Shown: positions 23,401 to 34,110 of the stretch, in pieces | Numbering within the stretch: position 1 is the stretch's first letter | How the letters are laid out: the number at the start of each line of letters is the position of its first letter | Assembly (NCBI GenBank): GCA_011317545.1 | Contig: WUJK01000009.1 | Span: 620,001-684,000, forward strand | Length of the DNA stretch: 64,000 nucleotides | Origin: Coniella vitis | Taxonomy: Eukaryota; Ascomycota; Sordariomycetes; Diaporthales; Schizoparmaceae | Direction of reading: 5' to 3' | Position numbers and translations under genes: made by a program | The notes under the pieces: model-generated | The model's database searches: none | Seen by the model: only the letters and a program-made list of their open reading frames with translations | Told to the model about the DNA's origin: nothing

Positions 23401-23835
23401 GCGTTTGTCTTGTAACGTTGAGCCGGGCGTTGGGGGTGAACGAGAGTCTAGAATGTACGGATCACAGAGATTGCACATCAGCACGGTTTGGTTTTGGAAC
23501 GGAAAAATGGTCTGCAATTATTTTCCAAGGAGTTTCGGTGCAGGGTCATGATACCATTAAACGACTTTATAAACAATCTATCAAAGCACCCCAATGCTCC
23601 TCAACTCCATCCTAACCGTTGCATTTCTTTTCTAAACACAAGCCTTCACAGGCTGTCGCTACGGCCGGGTCCATGGAAAACCGAAGCAGTCATGATTGAA
23701 GGACATGCGGCCTCCTGCGGGGCAAGTCTGCTCGCCCTTTGCCATCCCGCATCACATGGAATTTCAGTAAGCATCCCTCCCGTGGCAGTATGCCTTCGAT
23801 TTGTGTAGTCTTCCGATGGTGGGTATTGGATGCAA
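23401..23835. other. Shared 3' region of NPA3 and RPB12
   Basis: No gene or repeat of note is visible. Both genes end toward this stretch. Confidence 0.6.
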
Positions 23836-24200
23836 TCACCGTGCCTCGAATTGGATCATCCTGTAGTACAAACGCAAATCATCAGCAAGGTATCCCATCC
23901 AACCGCTGACCATCATCGTCTTTGTCCTCAGTCGCGCGGTTTTAGGATCCTGTCTCACCTCTTGGTTCGCTCCTTGTAGAGCACACGGCAACCGCAATCC
24001 AGGCACTGTACAGGCTGCGACTTTCTGAGTTGGTTGGGGGTTCCGCAGTCTCCGCACATATATCTGATGACAGGCTCGCTGGTGTTGTTGTTGGCGTCGG
24101 CGCCGCCGGCCTGGTAGCCAGACTGGCGTTGCTGGCTGCCGCCAAAGTCAAAGGGGCTGGCGCCCGAGCCAGTGGGAACTTGGTAGCCTTCGCGCGACAT
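23836..24200 (-). CDS. RPB12: RNA polymerases I, II and III shared zinc-ribbon subunit (RPABC4)
   Basis: Two exons, 24200-23959 and 23860-23836, give 88 residues. The joined end reads KERTKR-MIQFEAR, which matches the conserved C-terminus of Rpb12 and confirms the splice. Residues 1-45 are a Gly/Gln/Asn-rich leader, longer than the minimal fold. The zinc ribbon uses Cys49, Cys52, Cys66 and Cys69 (MCGDCG and CLDCG). This subunit is common to all three nuclear RNA polymerases and is needed for holoenzyme assembly. Exon 2 codes for only eight codons including the stop. Retention of the 98-base intron would stop translation right after Arg81 and lose the conserved tail. It is divergent from the HIT gene. 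Confidence 0.95.
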
Positions 24201-24691
24201 ATCTGTGTCTTTGTATGTGTTGAGTGGTGCCTAGAACTCGCGGGTGTGGCGACGTTCGACTGTGTCTGTCTGTGTGTGGATGGCGGGCTGAGGTTGGAGG
24301 AGGCACGACGAGGACGTTCGTTATTTGGCAGTCGCGAGTCACCACAAGTCCAGAAGGCGGTTGTAGGCGTTAGCTTGGAAAAATTAGGCGGTCAACCGGG
24401 CCATGCGGCAGAACTTGAGCCTGCGCATGGCCTGGGCTTGATTTGATAAGCTCGAAGACAGGGATTATAAGCCGAGGTCAGAGGCCTGCTTGTCACATCG
24501 GTGCCTCCCCAATGATGTATGTGATGGCCTTTCGACCTTCGAACTTGACATGGGCATACAAACTCGCGAACCTGCAACCAACTTGAACCATTCGCTGTCA
24601 CTAGTCCTGTGTAAAGTCTCATAGCTATATCTGGCGCTAATCCTCGACTGCAGTGTGACTGTCAATTCAATATACCTTCTCCATAAGTGCC
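24201..24691. promoter_or_regulatory. Bidirectional promoter between RPB12 and the HIT gene
   Basis: These 491 bases lie between two divergent starts and contain no gene. The RPB12-proximal half is GC-rich and the HIT-proximal half includes short pyrimidine runs. No specific factor site is claimed. Confidence 0.5.
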
Positions 24692-25348
24692 ATGGCGCCT
24701 TTGGTACCAGACCAGACCTTTGACCGAGGTCAACCTTCGAATCCAACAGCGATGCCCTCGGGTGAAAGCGAGAATTGTCCGTTTTGTCGCATTGCAAGCG
24801 TCTATCCACCTTATGATCCTACCTCACCACCAAATGCATCCGCCCCATCCATCTCGCCCGAGCTCGCACTGCCCGGCCCAGAGACGTACGTGCTCCTCTC
24901 GACGCCCATCGTTATAGCCTTTCTCGACATCATGCCGCTCTCGCGCGGCCATCTTCTTGTCTGTCCGCGGCGTCACGCACCCAAGCTCACTGGAACGACA
25001 CAGCTCGAGGCACGCGAGCTAGGCTACTACTTGCGCGTTTTATCTGCCGCTGTCGGGCGTGCGACGGGTGTCGATGACTGGAACGTTGTGCAAAATAATG
25101 GAGCAGCGGCTGCGCAGGTTGTCCCACACATGCATTATCATGTCATTCCCCGGCCCGAGATCAGAGCACAGGGACGGTGGAGCGAGAAATTCACCATGTT
25201 TGGCCGCGGTCAGCGGACAGACCTGGAGCCAGAGGATGGGGAGCGACTAGCTGCAAGACTACGAGAAGAGGTTGCCAATATTCTGCAGCAAGAGTCCCAC
25301 GAGAGCCTGGCCAGTAATGCTATTCGGGTCGCTCGGGAAAAATTATGA
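24692..25348 (+). CDS. HIT-family nucleotide hydrolase/transferase
   Basis: One exon of 218 residues starts at ATG 24692. A Cys pair CPFC (29-32) precedes the HIT fold. The catalytic triad motif H-x-H-x-H is HMHYH at 146-150, followed by VIPRPE. The conserved upstream segment ends LSRGHLLVCPRRH near 84-95, and the WNVVQNNG strand is near 130. The closest yeast type is Hnt1/Hint rather than the Fhit branch, judged from the CPFC...HxHxH layout. Such proteins hydrolyse AMP-linked substrates such as adenosine phosphoramidates. The loop of about 30 residues after CPFC, rich in Pro and Ser, is longer than in bacterial members. Its partner across the promoter is RPB12. Confidence 0.92.
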   Translation: MAPLVPDQTFDRGQPSNPTAMPSGESENCPFCRIASVYPPYDPTSPPNASAPSISPELALPGPETYVLLSTPIVIAFLDIMPLSRGHLLVCPRRHAPKLTGTTQLEARELGYYLRVLSAAVGRATGVDDWNVVQNNGAAAAQVVPHMHYHVIPRPEIRAQGRWSEKFTMFGRGQRTDLEPEDGERLAARLREEVANILQQESHESLASNAIRVAREKL

Positions 25349-26080
25349 GCGACCACAATGCTATGCTAAAAAATTATTCACTCCTGGGCTATGCTCTTAG
25401 TAGCACTGGAATCCTATATTCAGTGCGAGACCCACCGACGAGAGCCATATCCGCTCTTAGTTGGAACCGACTGTTTACCAATCTCCCAGTGGCTTGGTTT
25501 CCAAAAACCAAGCCTCATTGTCATGGATTCGATAATCCCATCTGCTTACGACTATACGAGAGTACGATATTACGATCACAGATTGCTGGCACCGTGGCTA
25601 GAATCCACCGTTACGCATTGCAAAGGATTACTGCTAGCTCCCATAAGCCAGGATCAAATTACCAAATCAAAGGGCCGCAAGTTACCATCACCTCAAGCGA
25701 CGAACCGTACAGCACTTGATCTGCAATGGACAAGTCAAGAGTACCCCACTCCTTTGCAGTAAGCTCGTGGGCGCCTTGTACGAGTGTTTGGGAATCCTGC
25801 TGCCTATTCGGAGGAACGCCTTTGTTAACGGCATTTGTCAGAGGCGCGGTCGAGTGCCGAAAATAACTTGCTTACGTCGTTGCTTAAAGGGCAAAATGAC
25901 GGTCAATGGTACCCTGCAAGATACCTGTGCTAGCATGTGTCTCATATGGACGACGAGCAACAAGCAACGCGCTTATATACTCTCATATACCAAGTCGCTA
26001 GTCGCTCTGTGTTAACCTTGCCCATAGTCATAGACTACACCAGTTTCCGGTCCATACTTACAACTACGTACCAAATCACC
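25349..26080. other. Intergenic region with GH43 promoter
   Basis: Frames here (for example 25391-25762) lack good starts or domains. The 3' end serves as the promoter of the GH43 gene. Confidence 0.5.
25974..25979 (+). promoter_or_regulatory. Likely TATA box of the GH43 gene
   Basis: TATATA lies about 107 bases before the ATG at 26081, a common spacing for inducible secreted-hydrolase genes. The transcription start itself is not visible. Confidence 0.4.
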
Positions 26081-27232
26081 ATGAGACAGGCACTTGCGAG
26101 CATCACTGCAGCCACGGGCCTGCTTGGACTCGGTGCTCTGCAGGCCAATGCCTATCCTAATCCGGAGCCAATGACTGGCACAATCCCTCACAATACCAAC
26201 GCGACCATTGACCCTTCCTTGATCCGACGCAAGAGCGATGGCAAGCTGTTCCTCTACACCACCGGCCCCGGGCCTACCGACAACATCGGCGGCTACGTAT
26301 GGACAGCGGACTCGCTTTATGGCCCCTGGACCCGAAGCAACGACAGCGCCCTCAACGAGGAGTGCGATGCCCCTAATATCTTTGAAGCAGACGACGGCAC
26401 CTATTACATATTTTACGCTCAGCCTTTTGACTGGCCCGCTCTCGGGTACACAAACGTAAATGCGTCAAGCGATACGCACAACAAGGCCCTCTATGTGCGC
26501 AACTCGACGACGCTCGAGCCTCTATCCTGGGGCGACGAGCCAAGTGGCACGCGGCTGTTGGTTGACTGGTCGCAAAACTACAACCAGCTCGACATCAACG
26601 TCATTCTCTCTGAAGAAGGACAATACTTGGCTTCCTTTGGCTCATACCAACAGGGCCTCTACCAGATCCCTCTCGAGGCAACGCTCGACGCAGTCATCAA
26701 CGGCTCAGACACGACAAACTTCAACATGAACGGGAACAGCATCAACCACCTCGCAGAAAACTTCACGTGGATCACGGACCCCGTGTCCAACACGGACTTG
26801 ATTGAGGCATCCTTCCAGTTCTATTGGGACGGGTACTACTACCTCTTTTTCTCGTCCGGCCACGCCCAGACACAACCCGTCGGCGATATATCCATCTGGT
26901 CCTCGGCAGGAGACGTATACAAGATCATGGTCTGTCGCTCAACTATTGCAACGGGATCTTTTGTCGATCAGTCGGGCCAGTCTTGCTTGAACAGCGGCGG
27001 CACGGAGATTCTGGGCACGCATGATCTTATTTGGGCGCCAGGAGGCCAGGGCGTGCTGAACGATACGGAGGTGGGCGGGCCGATCATCTATTACCACTAC
27101 GTGCCGCGCACATCAACTGATGGGGCGCCTCTCGGTGGGGGCTACAATTTTGGCTGGAACAAGCTCGATTTCTCCAGCGGTTGGCCTGTGTTATTGGACC
27201 CGGAGACAGCGTCAACTACATCGGCGACGGCG

Positions 27233-27278
<46 letters not shown>

Positions 27279-27448
27279 TGCTGGCAAGTTCTGTCACGGC
27301 AACAAGCGTAAGCTCCCAGACTACTTCGCGTTCGTCAATCGTAGCATCATCTGTTAACTCCATATCATCAGGCCTCTCGCTGTCGCCATTGAGCTCAACA
27401 AGGTGGATGTGTACAATAATGTCCTTGTATTTAACATGGAGCGTATAG
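26081..27448 (+). CDS. Secreted glycoside hydrolase family 43 enzyme
   Basis: One exon of 455 residues. The ATG at 26081 (MRQALASITA) gives a signal peptide of about 24 residues, with a likely cut after QANA. The five-bladed GH43 propeller follows. Asp44 in TIDPSL is the expected catalytic base. Glu242 in DLIEASFQFYWDGYYYL is the expected proton donor. The middle acidic residue is probably in CDAPNIFEADDG. GH43 enzymes act mainly on arabinan and xylan side chains; the substrate cannot be fixed here. After about residue 380 comes a Thr-Ala repeat (from a hexanucleotide repeat) and a Ser/Thr-rich stretch ending in a weakly hydrophobic tail, so wall or membrane anchoring (GPI) is possible but unproven. 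It is convergent with the aldo-keto reductase gene, 154 bases apart. Confidence 0.9.
27222..27279 (+). repeat. (ACGGCA)n coding hexanucleotide repeat
   Basis: About nine units of ACGGCA/ACGGCG encode alternating Thr-Ala in the GH43 linker. Units are in frame, so copy-number change would only alter linker length. Confidence 0.92.
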
Positions 27449-27602
27449 GCCAAAAGGCTTTGTCAGGTATATATAACATATTTGTTGACAGTTTTTTTTT
27501 TTTTTAAAAAAAGTTTCAGGAGAGCTTGTTCAACTTCTAGTGTAATGCTGTCTACTTGTGCTGAGCATTTCTTTATGTGCTGTCCCCATTGATGAATACA
27601 CC

Positions 27603-28638
27603 CTACTCGTCATCTCCAAAGAACACTTTGACAGGCAGCCAAGCGTCACCACAAACCTTGAATCTCTCCTGGATGCCATTCAGAGCGTTCACCTCGTCGT
27701 CGGTTAGGCTCCAACCGTCAAGCTCAAAGTTGGCCTTGATGCGGGACTCGGTCACGCTCTTGGGCAGAACGCTGTAGTCACGCTGCAGACCCCACATTAG
27801 CAACACTTGCTGTGGTGACTTGCCCTTGGCCTTTGCTATCGAAAGTAGAGCCTCGTTTTTGCCGAGTGGCGAGTCGGTCGAGCCCAAAGGCGAGTAGGCT
27901 GAAGGGTGGATGCCCTTGGCCTTGCAGTAATCGACAAGCTTGGGCGAAGGGTTGCAGGGGTGCAGCTCGATCTGGTTGACAGCCGGGACGATCTGTTCGG
28001 GTGCGTTGACTTGTCAGTATCATTATTCCGAATGGAAGAAAAAAGTAGCCGGTCACAGCCAACGCGTCCCTTTGTGCTTTCCGCATTCAACAGCTTCTCG
28101 AGGTTCTTGATGGCAAAGTTGCTCACACCAATCGCCCTCACCATACCGGTTCCAACGAGCTTCTGCAACTCGCGCCAGGTGTCAATAAAGTCCCAGTCCG
28201 GGTAGTGCTTCTTGAGGTCATCTGGGTCCGTCGAGCTGGGCCAGTGCATGAGGTAGAGGTCGACATAGTCAGTCTGGAGGTTGGCAAGCGACCGCTCGAT
28301 GCCCTCGGGCACGCGCTTATGCCAAGGGTTGTCGAGCTTGGTGGTGAGGAATATTTCCTCGCGCGGGACGCCGGAAGCCTTGATACCATCGCCAACCTCC
28401 TTCTCGTTGCCGTATGCAAAGGCCGTGTCAATATGACGGTAGCCGTGGCGCAGGGCGGCTTCAACGGCCGTCTTTACTTCGTTGGGCTTGGACTGCCAGG
28501 TGCCCAGGCCAATAGCGGGGATCTTGGCGCCCGTGTTGAGGGTGAATGTTTTGCTGTTCAATTAAGTCGAGGGTTAGCGATGCGGCAATGACAGGAGAAC
28601 GAAGGCGAGCCCTACGTGGTGTTCTTGACTTCTGCCAT
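27603..28638 (-). CDS. Aldo-keto reductase
   Basis: Three exons, 28638-28616, 28553-28064 and 27992-27603, give 300 residues, the usual AKR length. The 23-base first exon codes for MAEVKNT plus part of the next codon; splicing joins it to KTFTLNTGAKIPAIGLGTW, the standard AKR start. The catalytic tetrad is visible: Asp in HIDTAFAYGNE, Tyr in the same motif, Lys in LTTKLD and His in LMHWPS. The NADPH-binding end includes LPKSVTESRIKANFE. Members reduce aldehydes and ketones in the cytosol; the length and motif set resemble yeast Gcy1/Ypr1-type glycerol and sugar reductases, but the substrate is not certain. The second intron uses an unusual donor (GTTGGC), chosen because it alone keeps the phase to VPAVNQIELHP. 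Confidence 0.93.
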
Positions 28639-30236
28639 GGTTGTGGTATTCTGAATCTGTGTCGTGCGTGAGAATAAATGGTACTCTAGTAGAGAAGTGC
28701 GCTGTTGGTGTTTCGCAAGAGAGTGTTGTCAACGCAGAGGCTGAGAGTTAGGAGTGAACTTTGGTGATGACAGGAGGAAAAGGTGATAAGGCACGAACAG
28801 CAGCGGGCAAAGGGGAGGGGGTGAAGATAAAGCAGTTGAGCTGCACTACTATGTCATCTATGTCTGCCTCGCTCCTGCCTGTCGTACGCACAGTATGACA
28901 GCGGAGCCAACAGTATGGGGCACACTACCTCTATGTAGAGACGCCCTTCTTGTTCTGCGACCGGAGCAGTTGCTGCGCGGCCCATCACATTTTGTCGAAC
29001 GCCCATCGTATCCTCTGTGCAGTGTGCCATTTGTCATCCATTCTTCATTTCATACATAGTAGCACTGAGGCTTTATCCAGAATACTATGATATTATCCAT
29101 ACGGGTGGCTTTTCCCATATTAGCGCTCCTATCAGAAGCTTGTAGGCGTCCCGAAGTCAGTCAGCATCCCTGTCTAGCACATGGCGCTAGCACTCCTGGC
29201 ACTGTAAGCCACCCCCGCAGACGTCATATAGAGGCGGCTGCCCTCTGTCGGGTCTTCGTGGCGGGGCTGCGGGGATGGCCTAGAAGCCCAGTGGCCATGG
29301 CGGTGGCAGTCGGCGGTATACCTGACCCAGACACTCTGGACCTAGCCACCTAGCGCAGGCCGGGTTTCTCCTTGGGATGACCGAATTCACCCCGACCAAT
29401 GACACATGCCGCTGACCGGCGACGTTGAAGCCTAGGGCTGTTCCTGGACTATGACATGTTTACTATGTAGTGAAGAGAGTGAAATTGATTATATAAGTCG
29501 ATGCTGGAGTTGTACTCTCGACCTAGTGACACATATAATTCTCGAATGATGCTTATACCAAGCCTGAGGTGACCTCCACGGCCTCCTGGAGCAAATTAAG
29601 TGAGGTTCAGTCGACAACCGAGTCGGTACCCAGGCGTCATTGTCGAGATATTGTTGATTTTTTTTTTCTTCTTGCGCGCGGGAAACGCCTGGCCCGACAG
29701 GTAGCCACGGTGTGCAATCTCATGCTCACATTTTTCGACGAATGAAATAAACTTGTTTCGGCGGGCCTGCTCGCTTTGTTGCACTCGCTTCATCATGTTT
29801 CATGCACATATATGCTCTGTGATTGTAAAGCCTCGTGTGTGTGATGGGGGGCTTCCCTATCATCATATGCTTTCTGGGAAGCAGATTCCCGTCACCTCAA
29901 TCTTTGGATCATCAGCTGCAATCAAGTGATGCTCTTCGAGACGCCATACATTCTCTCGGTTCACTCATATCTCTCCAATCTCTATCCACGTTCAACTCGC
30001 GCCGAATCTTTATTTATTGAACTTGAAAAGTTATCTGGGCAGCTTTGTCGGGGCCTAGCCCAATTCCAAAGGGCCAAATCCCAGATACTGAATAGTCTTC
30101 TTGCACGACATGGGAATACCTAACTTCAGGGCCAGCCAATCTATGCACCGCAGCACACAATAGTCAATAATTCAAGCAGTTAGGATCCTCCATTTCCACA
30201 GCCGAGGGCGCACAATCCATCGACAAATATCTCCAA
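28639..30236. other. Intergenic region, 1.6 kb
   Basis: No gene is supported. It contains three copies of the dispersed motif (28847, 29054, 29461). The first 300 bases are the promoter of the aldo-keto reductase. Confidence 0.55.
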
Positions 30237-31283
30237 ATGCCTGAAAAGCCATTCAGATGCGCAGACTGCGGAATCAAATCATCCTCGCCCAATCCCAGAA
30301 CTCATTGCATGAGACATGGAGGCGGCTTCCATCCGCACCGCATGCAGCCCGTTATTCCGAACCGAAGCCATTCAGTTGAGCTCTCCATCGTATCTGTTAC
30401 GAGCCAGCCCCCGCCCCAACAGCCGCAGCGGCAACAGCAACATCACTATCAGCAACAGCGACCACCAGCCAGGCCCTCGTGCTCCGAGATCATCCCAGGA
30501 CTGTATGTAGGTGACAAGGCATGTATCAAGGATGAAGCCTTTATCCGGTCCATGGGGTTCACGGCCATCATCAGCGTCCTCTCCAAGCCGCTAGCCGCCC
30601 ACGAAAACAATATACTCTCTCGCACAATCCCGAACGAAGATCGAGTCTTTTGCGCTGCCGCAGATGATGAAACGCAGAATCTCATTCGATACTTTCCCGT
30701 CGCGTGCGAATTCATAGACAAGAGGCTGGTATGTTTGACGAGCCGGTGGCACACACACAACTAGTGATAAAGCCGCCGCCGCCTCCCAATCCATAGATTG
30801 ATGTTGCCCACGCGTCTTTTGCTCCAAGCTCGGTGATCTTCAAGTCTAGAGAGACGATGACTAACAGTACATATCTATCTATATAGCGCCCACAAATGCA
30901 CCCATCTCACACAAATCCACCGCAGGGCCATCGCATACTGGTGCATTGTGCCGAGGGGAGGTCACGCTCCGCGACCCTCGTTGCCGCGTACCTCATGTAT
31001 AGGTACCACCAGCGGCATGGTAGAGTCCTCTCAGACATGCGGGCAAAACGGCCCCTGGTAAGACCAAACAGGGGCTTTGAGCGCCAGCTCGATGTATGGT
31101 ACACAAGCGGATTCGAGCTCTACAACAGACGCGGAAAACCGCACGGTGAGTATGCAAAATTTCTGTCTGCGGGCAGGTCGGCTAGTTTCTTATGTTGTGG
31201 GTGAGGCTGAAAGTAGCCCTGGGGCTGCTGAAGAACGTGCTGGATGTGAAACGAAAGCTACCAACCTAACAGGCTGTTTATAG
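30237..31283 (+). CDS. Dual-specificity protein phosphatase
   Basis: Exon 1 is 30237-30728 and exon 2 starts at 30926. The signature HCxxGxxRS is HCAEGRSRS, with Cys172 as nucleophile and Arg178 binding phosphate; the general acid is probably an Asp in AADDETQNLIRYF. Before the domain, residues 1-85 hold CADCG and a Cys/His-rich patch followed by a Gln/Pro-rich linker. The 3' end has two readings. A strong GTGAGT donor after 31145 and an AACCTAACAG acceptor ending at 31272 give an 11-base last exon (31273-31283) and end the protein HGCL, 241 residues. Without that splice the frame stops at 31204. Substrate (Tyr and Ser/Thr phosphate, possibly MAP kinases) is inference. The spliced end lies 23 bases before the 5S gene. 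Confidence 0.85.
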
Positions 31284-31306
31284 AGCTTGATTGCTGAGAT
31301 ATCAGC

Positions 31307-31425
31307 ACGTACGACCATACCTAGTGGAAAACTTGGGATCCCGTCCGCTCTCCCCTAAATAAGCCACTAAGGGCCGGATTAGTAGTTAAGTGGGTGACCA
31401 TTAGCGAATACCCGGTGTTGTACGT
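31307..31425 (+). rRNA. 5S ribosomal RNA, copy 1
   Basis: These 119 bases match fungal 5S rRNA: the ACGACCATAC start, the GGGATCCCGTCCGCTCT core, AAGCC box A region and TAGTAGTT. Helix I pairs ACGTACGAC with GTTGTACGT without mismatch. Helix II pairs TAGTGG with CCACTA. Several positions differ from the Neurospora type as I remember it, but in paired columns the partners change together. An internal pol III promoter (box A near 31357, box C near 31398) is expected, and T runs at 31425-31428 and 31435-31441 should terminate transcription. An identical copy lies at 48790. Confidence 0.97.
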
Positions 31426-32862
31426 TTTGTGCAGTTTTTTTATTTTTTGGTACTCCACTCTAAATGGGACCCTTTCATACTATGTACCTTGTGTGTTATA
31501 ATGGCTATACAGTACTGAACCTCCAACCGTCTACGAATGTGTTTTTTTTTTTTTTTCTTTTCTAGAAGGTTAGTTCCATATGTCAAGTTGTATTGAACAG
31601 TGAACTATAGTATCCATGACATTGTGGCCCTACCCACCAATGTTCGCCGCATCGTATAGTGCCGCGTAGATAGCAGGTTGGGTTGTCGTCAAGCATCGAC
31701 CCCTGCCAAGTTTTCTTACAAATCCCTATCATCCAATCATATCAGGGTAGGTGGCCGGATTAGGCAAATCGACCAAACGCCTCAAGCCAAAGCTTAATTT
31801 TTGGTGGTGTCTTGCTGCCAAAGCCACTTACACCATCGACCCATCAGACGTCTGTCCAAGTCCTGAAGTTGCCAGATTGGACCCTGGGCTGTCTCAGAAA
31901 CCCAGGAAGATGCATTTTGGTAGGTATCTGACGCATATTATCCCCCCAGCTCAACCTTCCAGAGTTCTGCGCGAATTCTACCATTTCTTCATCTGGAGGG
32001 CAGAGTTGATTGGTATAACAATGTCATTTGGTCGCACAAAGTAATCCAGAACGTTTTCGACTACTAGATGAAGATCAATCTCCTGGATCACTCTGGTTGT
32101 GTTGACCAGTGGACTAGCACCTGACCGTTCGATCAATAGTTGCATAAGAAGGTTCGTTCATCTGGCAACAACTATTCACTTATTCACAGGATCTTCGACA
32201 GTGCTTTGCTGCTCTTCTCGCTCCATGATGTGTCGAAGACGAAATGGATAATTAGATACCACGGAACAGAGCTTTCCCCCCTCATTCGCTCTTCCGCCCG
32301 CCTTAACAAAAAGGTTATACCCCTCACTCTCCTCTTTTCCTCTCCCCGTCCTTCTTCCGTTAGTCTCCTTGCGACTCTGCTCTTCGTGGACTGGCTTCGT
32401 TCAGAATACTTGCTCCAGCCTCCGTCAAGGCGACTTTCGTACCCGTCTGATTCTGCTTTAGGCGGTGGGCCAGTCTAACTAACCTCTCCATGGTGGTCAG
32501 ATGGAACCTCCTCTCCACTTAGTCCTCGTTGCCTTCTTAGGTTCAGGCATGTAAGTTGGGAGCTGTAGCACGAGAATCGAATTCGTTAGGTGTTAGCCAA
32601 AGAGTTTGCTGTACCCGAGCTCACTGCACAGGTACGGCTTCCCATATACGGGACCTGGTGCTGTATATGCTTGCGATTGGGAACGCCTATCATATCTTTT
32701 GTCCTTTGCCTTTTCCTTCTCCTTTTCCAGTTTTGGTTTTGGTTTTGGGTTTGGGTTTGGTAGGAGACGAGGTCTCCTTATTTCCCGATTGAGTCTGAGT
32801 CTTATCTTCGTACGGCGACGGCGGCGACGGCGGCGGCACCCACATCTCAGGTGGGTGGTTCT
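31426..32862. other. Intergenic region
   Basis: No gene is supported. It has pol III terminator T runs at the left, a 16-base T tract (31541-31556) and one motif copy at 31478. A G/T-rich run of TTTTGG and TTTGGG units sits at 32731-32760. That run resembles telomere repeats only loosely and, on the minus strand, would code for Pro-Lys/Thr-Lys repeats. Confidence 0.5.
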
Positions 32863-33217
32863 CTAGCCATGACATGATGGTACGGTTGCATGTTCCCCTC
32901 CCCCTAAGCGTTAGCTAACCCAGATGCTTTATGGCTTTTCCCAAGAAAGCAACCATCTAGGATTGGTGGTACTCACTGTCCGGTAGCTGACCCTCTGGCC
33001 TCCCATTCTTCACTTTTTGCAGTTTCTGGGGGCCAGTGTTTTTCTGGCTACGGAGAATAGGTTTTGGTATCTTGGGGCTTGGGCGGTGGAGTATTGAAGG
33101 CGGGACGTCCGGGCCCTGGTCTTGGTCATGGACCACTGGGGCGGCTATGGTTTTGGCGTTTTGGGTGCGTTTAGTCGACATGTTGCTTAGCGCAGAGTGG
33201 ACAGGAGTTGAGGGCAT
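32863..33217 (-). CDS. Small basic protein of unknown function (tentative model)
   Basis: The model has exon 1 33217-32977 and exon 2 32903-32863, 93 residues. The intron has a canonical GTGAGT donor, and a GCTAAC branch site sits just before its TTAG acceptor. The protein is Pro/Lys-rich (HRPSPKIPKPILRSQKN) with no domain I know. A second start at residue 13 (MSTKRTQ) is possible. Just downstream another ATG frame (32875-32690, beginning MSWLENHPPEMW) reads like protein too and ends in Lys/Thr-Pro repeats. It cannot be joined to exon 1 in phase by any acceptor I see. Either it is 3' untranslated sequence or the model is wrong. Confidence 0.38.
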
Positions 33218-33714
33218 ATCCAGACATACAAGGACTTATTATTTTTGGTGGATGCAAGAAGTGCATTGAGGTGCGAGTTTTTAAGGCTTGCCCAGTGGAA
33301 ATCCGACCTTTTCTCTACGTCACTCGACGTGGGAGAAACAGAGATATCGTGAGAGTGCCGGTTGGCTCTGTAGTGCCCTCCTGCCTAGTGGCATTGTTGC
33401 TCTTTCTCTGCAGTCATGTTGGGAACTCTGCCTCGTTTTGCATCGAGTCATGTATCGTTGTGAATAGTAGAACGCCTTCTTGTCTGCCCGTGGTTCAGTT
33501 GTCTATGACATGAAGAGCGAGCTTCACTTGCGAGGACACGTGGCATTGGAAGAACGTAGGTATTTCCACAGATTGTCAGCCCTTTATCCGGGTCCTCAGT
33601 AGAAACCAGGCACTCTGTATGCTTCGAAAATGCGTAGAAAAGTGCAATTTTACTTCCTCTTCCATTCGCTTGCTACTGCTTTTCATCGCTATTCAAAATA
33701 CTATCCCCCCCACA
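33218..33714. other. Intergenic region
   Basis: Nothing beyond scattered short frames is visible between two minus-strand candidates. Confidence 0.5.
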
Positions 33715-34110
33715 TCATTTCTTTCCCTCCCGAGGCATTTCCGCAGTCTTCCTTTTGTCCAGGGCGTCCTCGCTGGCACTCACATTCAGGCTCGCCAACA
33801 ACGGCGGGAGCCGCGTCGCCGTCTTGAGTATGGACTTGATCATGGGCGCGTAGTGCCGCGGGTTATCGGGCTGGTCACAGATCCATTTCACAATGGCCTC
33901 CGCGTCCCATATGGATCCGAGCTCGCTCTCGTGCTCGGGTGCGTCTCCTTCTGCGGCCATCTTCGCTTCGGCGCTCGCTGCGTCGGCCACGGGCGTCGTC
34001 GTGGGCCCAGAGACTGAGGTGTTGGCTGGCGCAACAGTTCCCACCAAGACCGGCGCAGGCTCGAGCTCTGTGGGGGCAGAGTGACACTTGGGAACCATTT
34101 TCCTTTTCAT
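33715..34110 (-). CDS. Small protein of unknown function
   Basis: The frame from ATG 34110 gives 131 residues (MKRKMVPKCHSAPTELE...). An Ala/Thr/Val-rich acidic middle is followed by a well-composed C-terminal half, IWDAEAIVKWICDQPDN and YAPMIKSILKTATRLPPLLASLN, likely helical. The final residues are charged. The frame stays open upstream without an ATG, through T/A-rich sequence that looks like a leader or an intron, so an additional 5' exon is possible. No family is recognised. Coding status is judged from composition only. Confidence 0.5.
   Translation of the reverse strand: MKRKMVPKCHSAPTELEPAPVLVGTVAPANTSVSGPTTTPVADAASAEAKMAAEGDAPEHESELGSIWDAEAIVKWICDQPDNPRHYAPMIKSILKTATRLPPLLASLNVSASEDALDKRKTAEMPREGKK

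Noticed and set aside
32731..32760. TTTTGG/TTTGGG run as an interstitial telomere
   Set aside because: Units are irregular and not the fungal TTAGGG; it is a short simple repeat.
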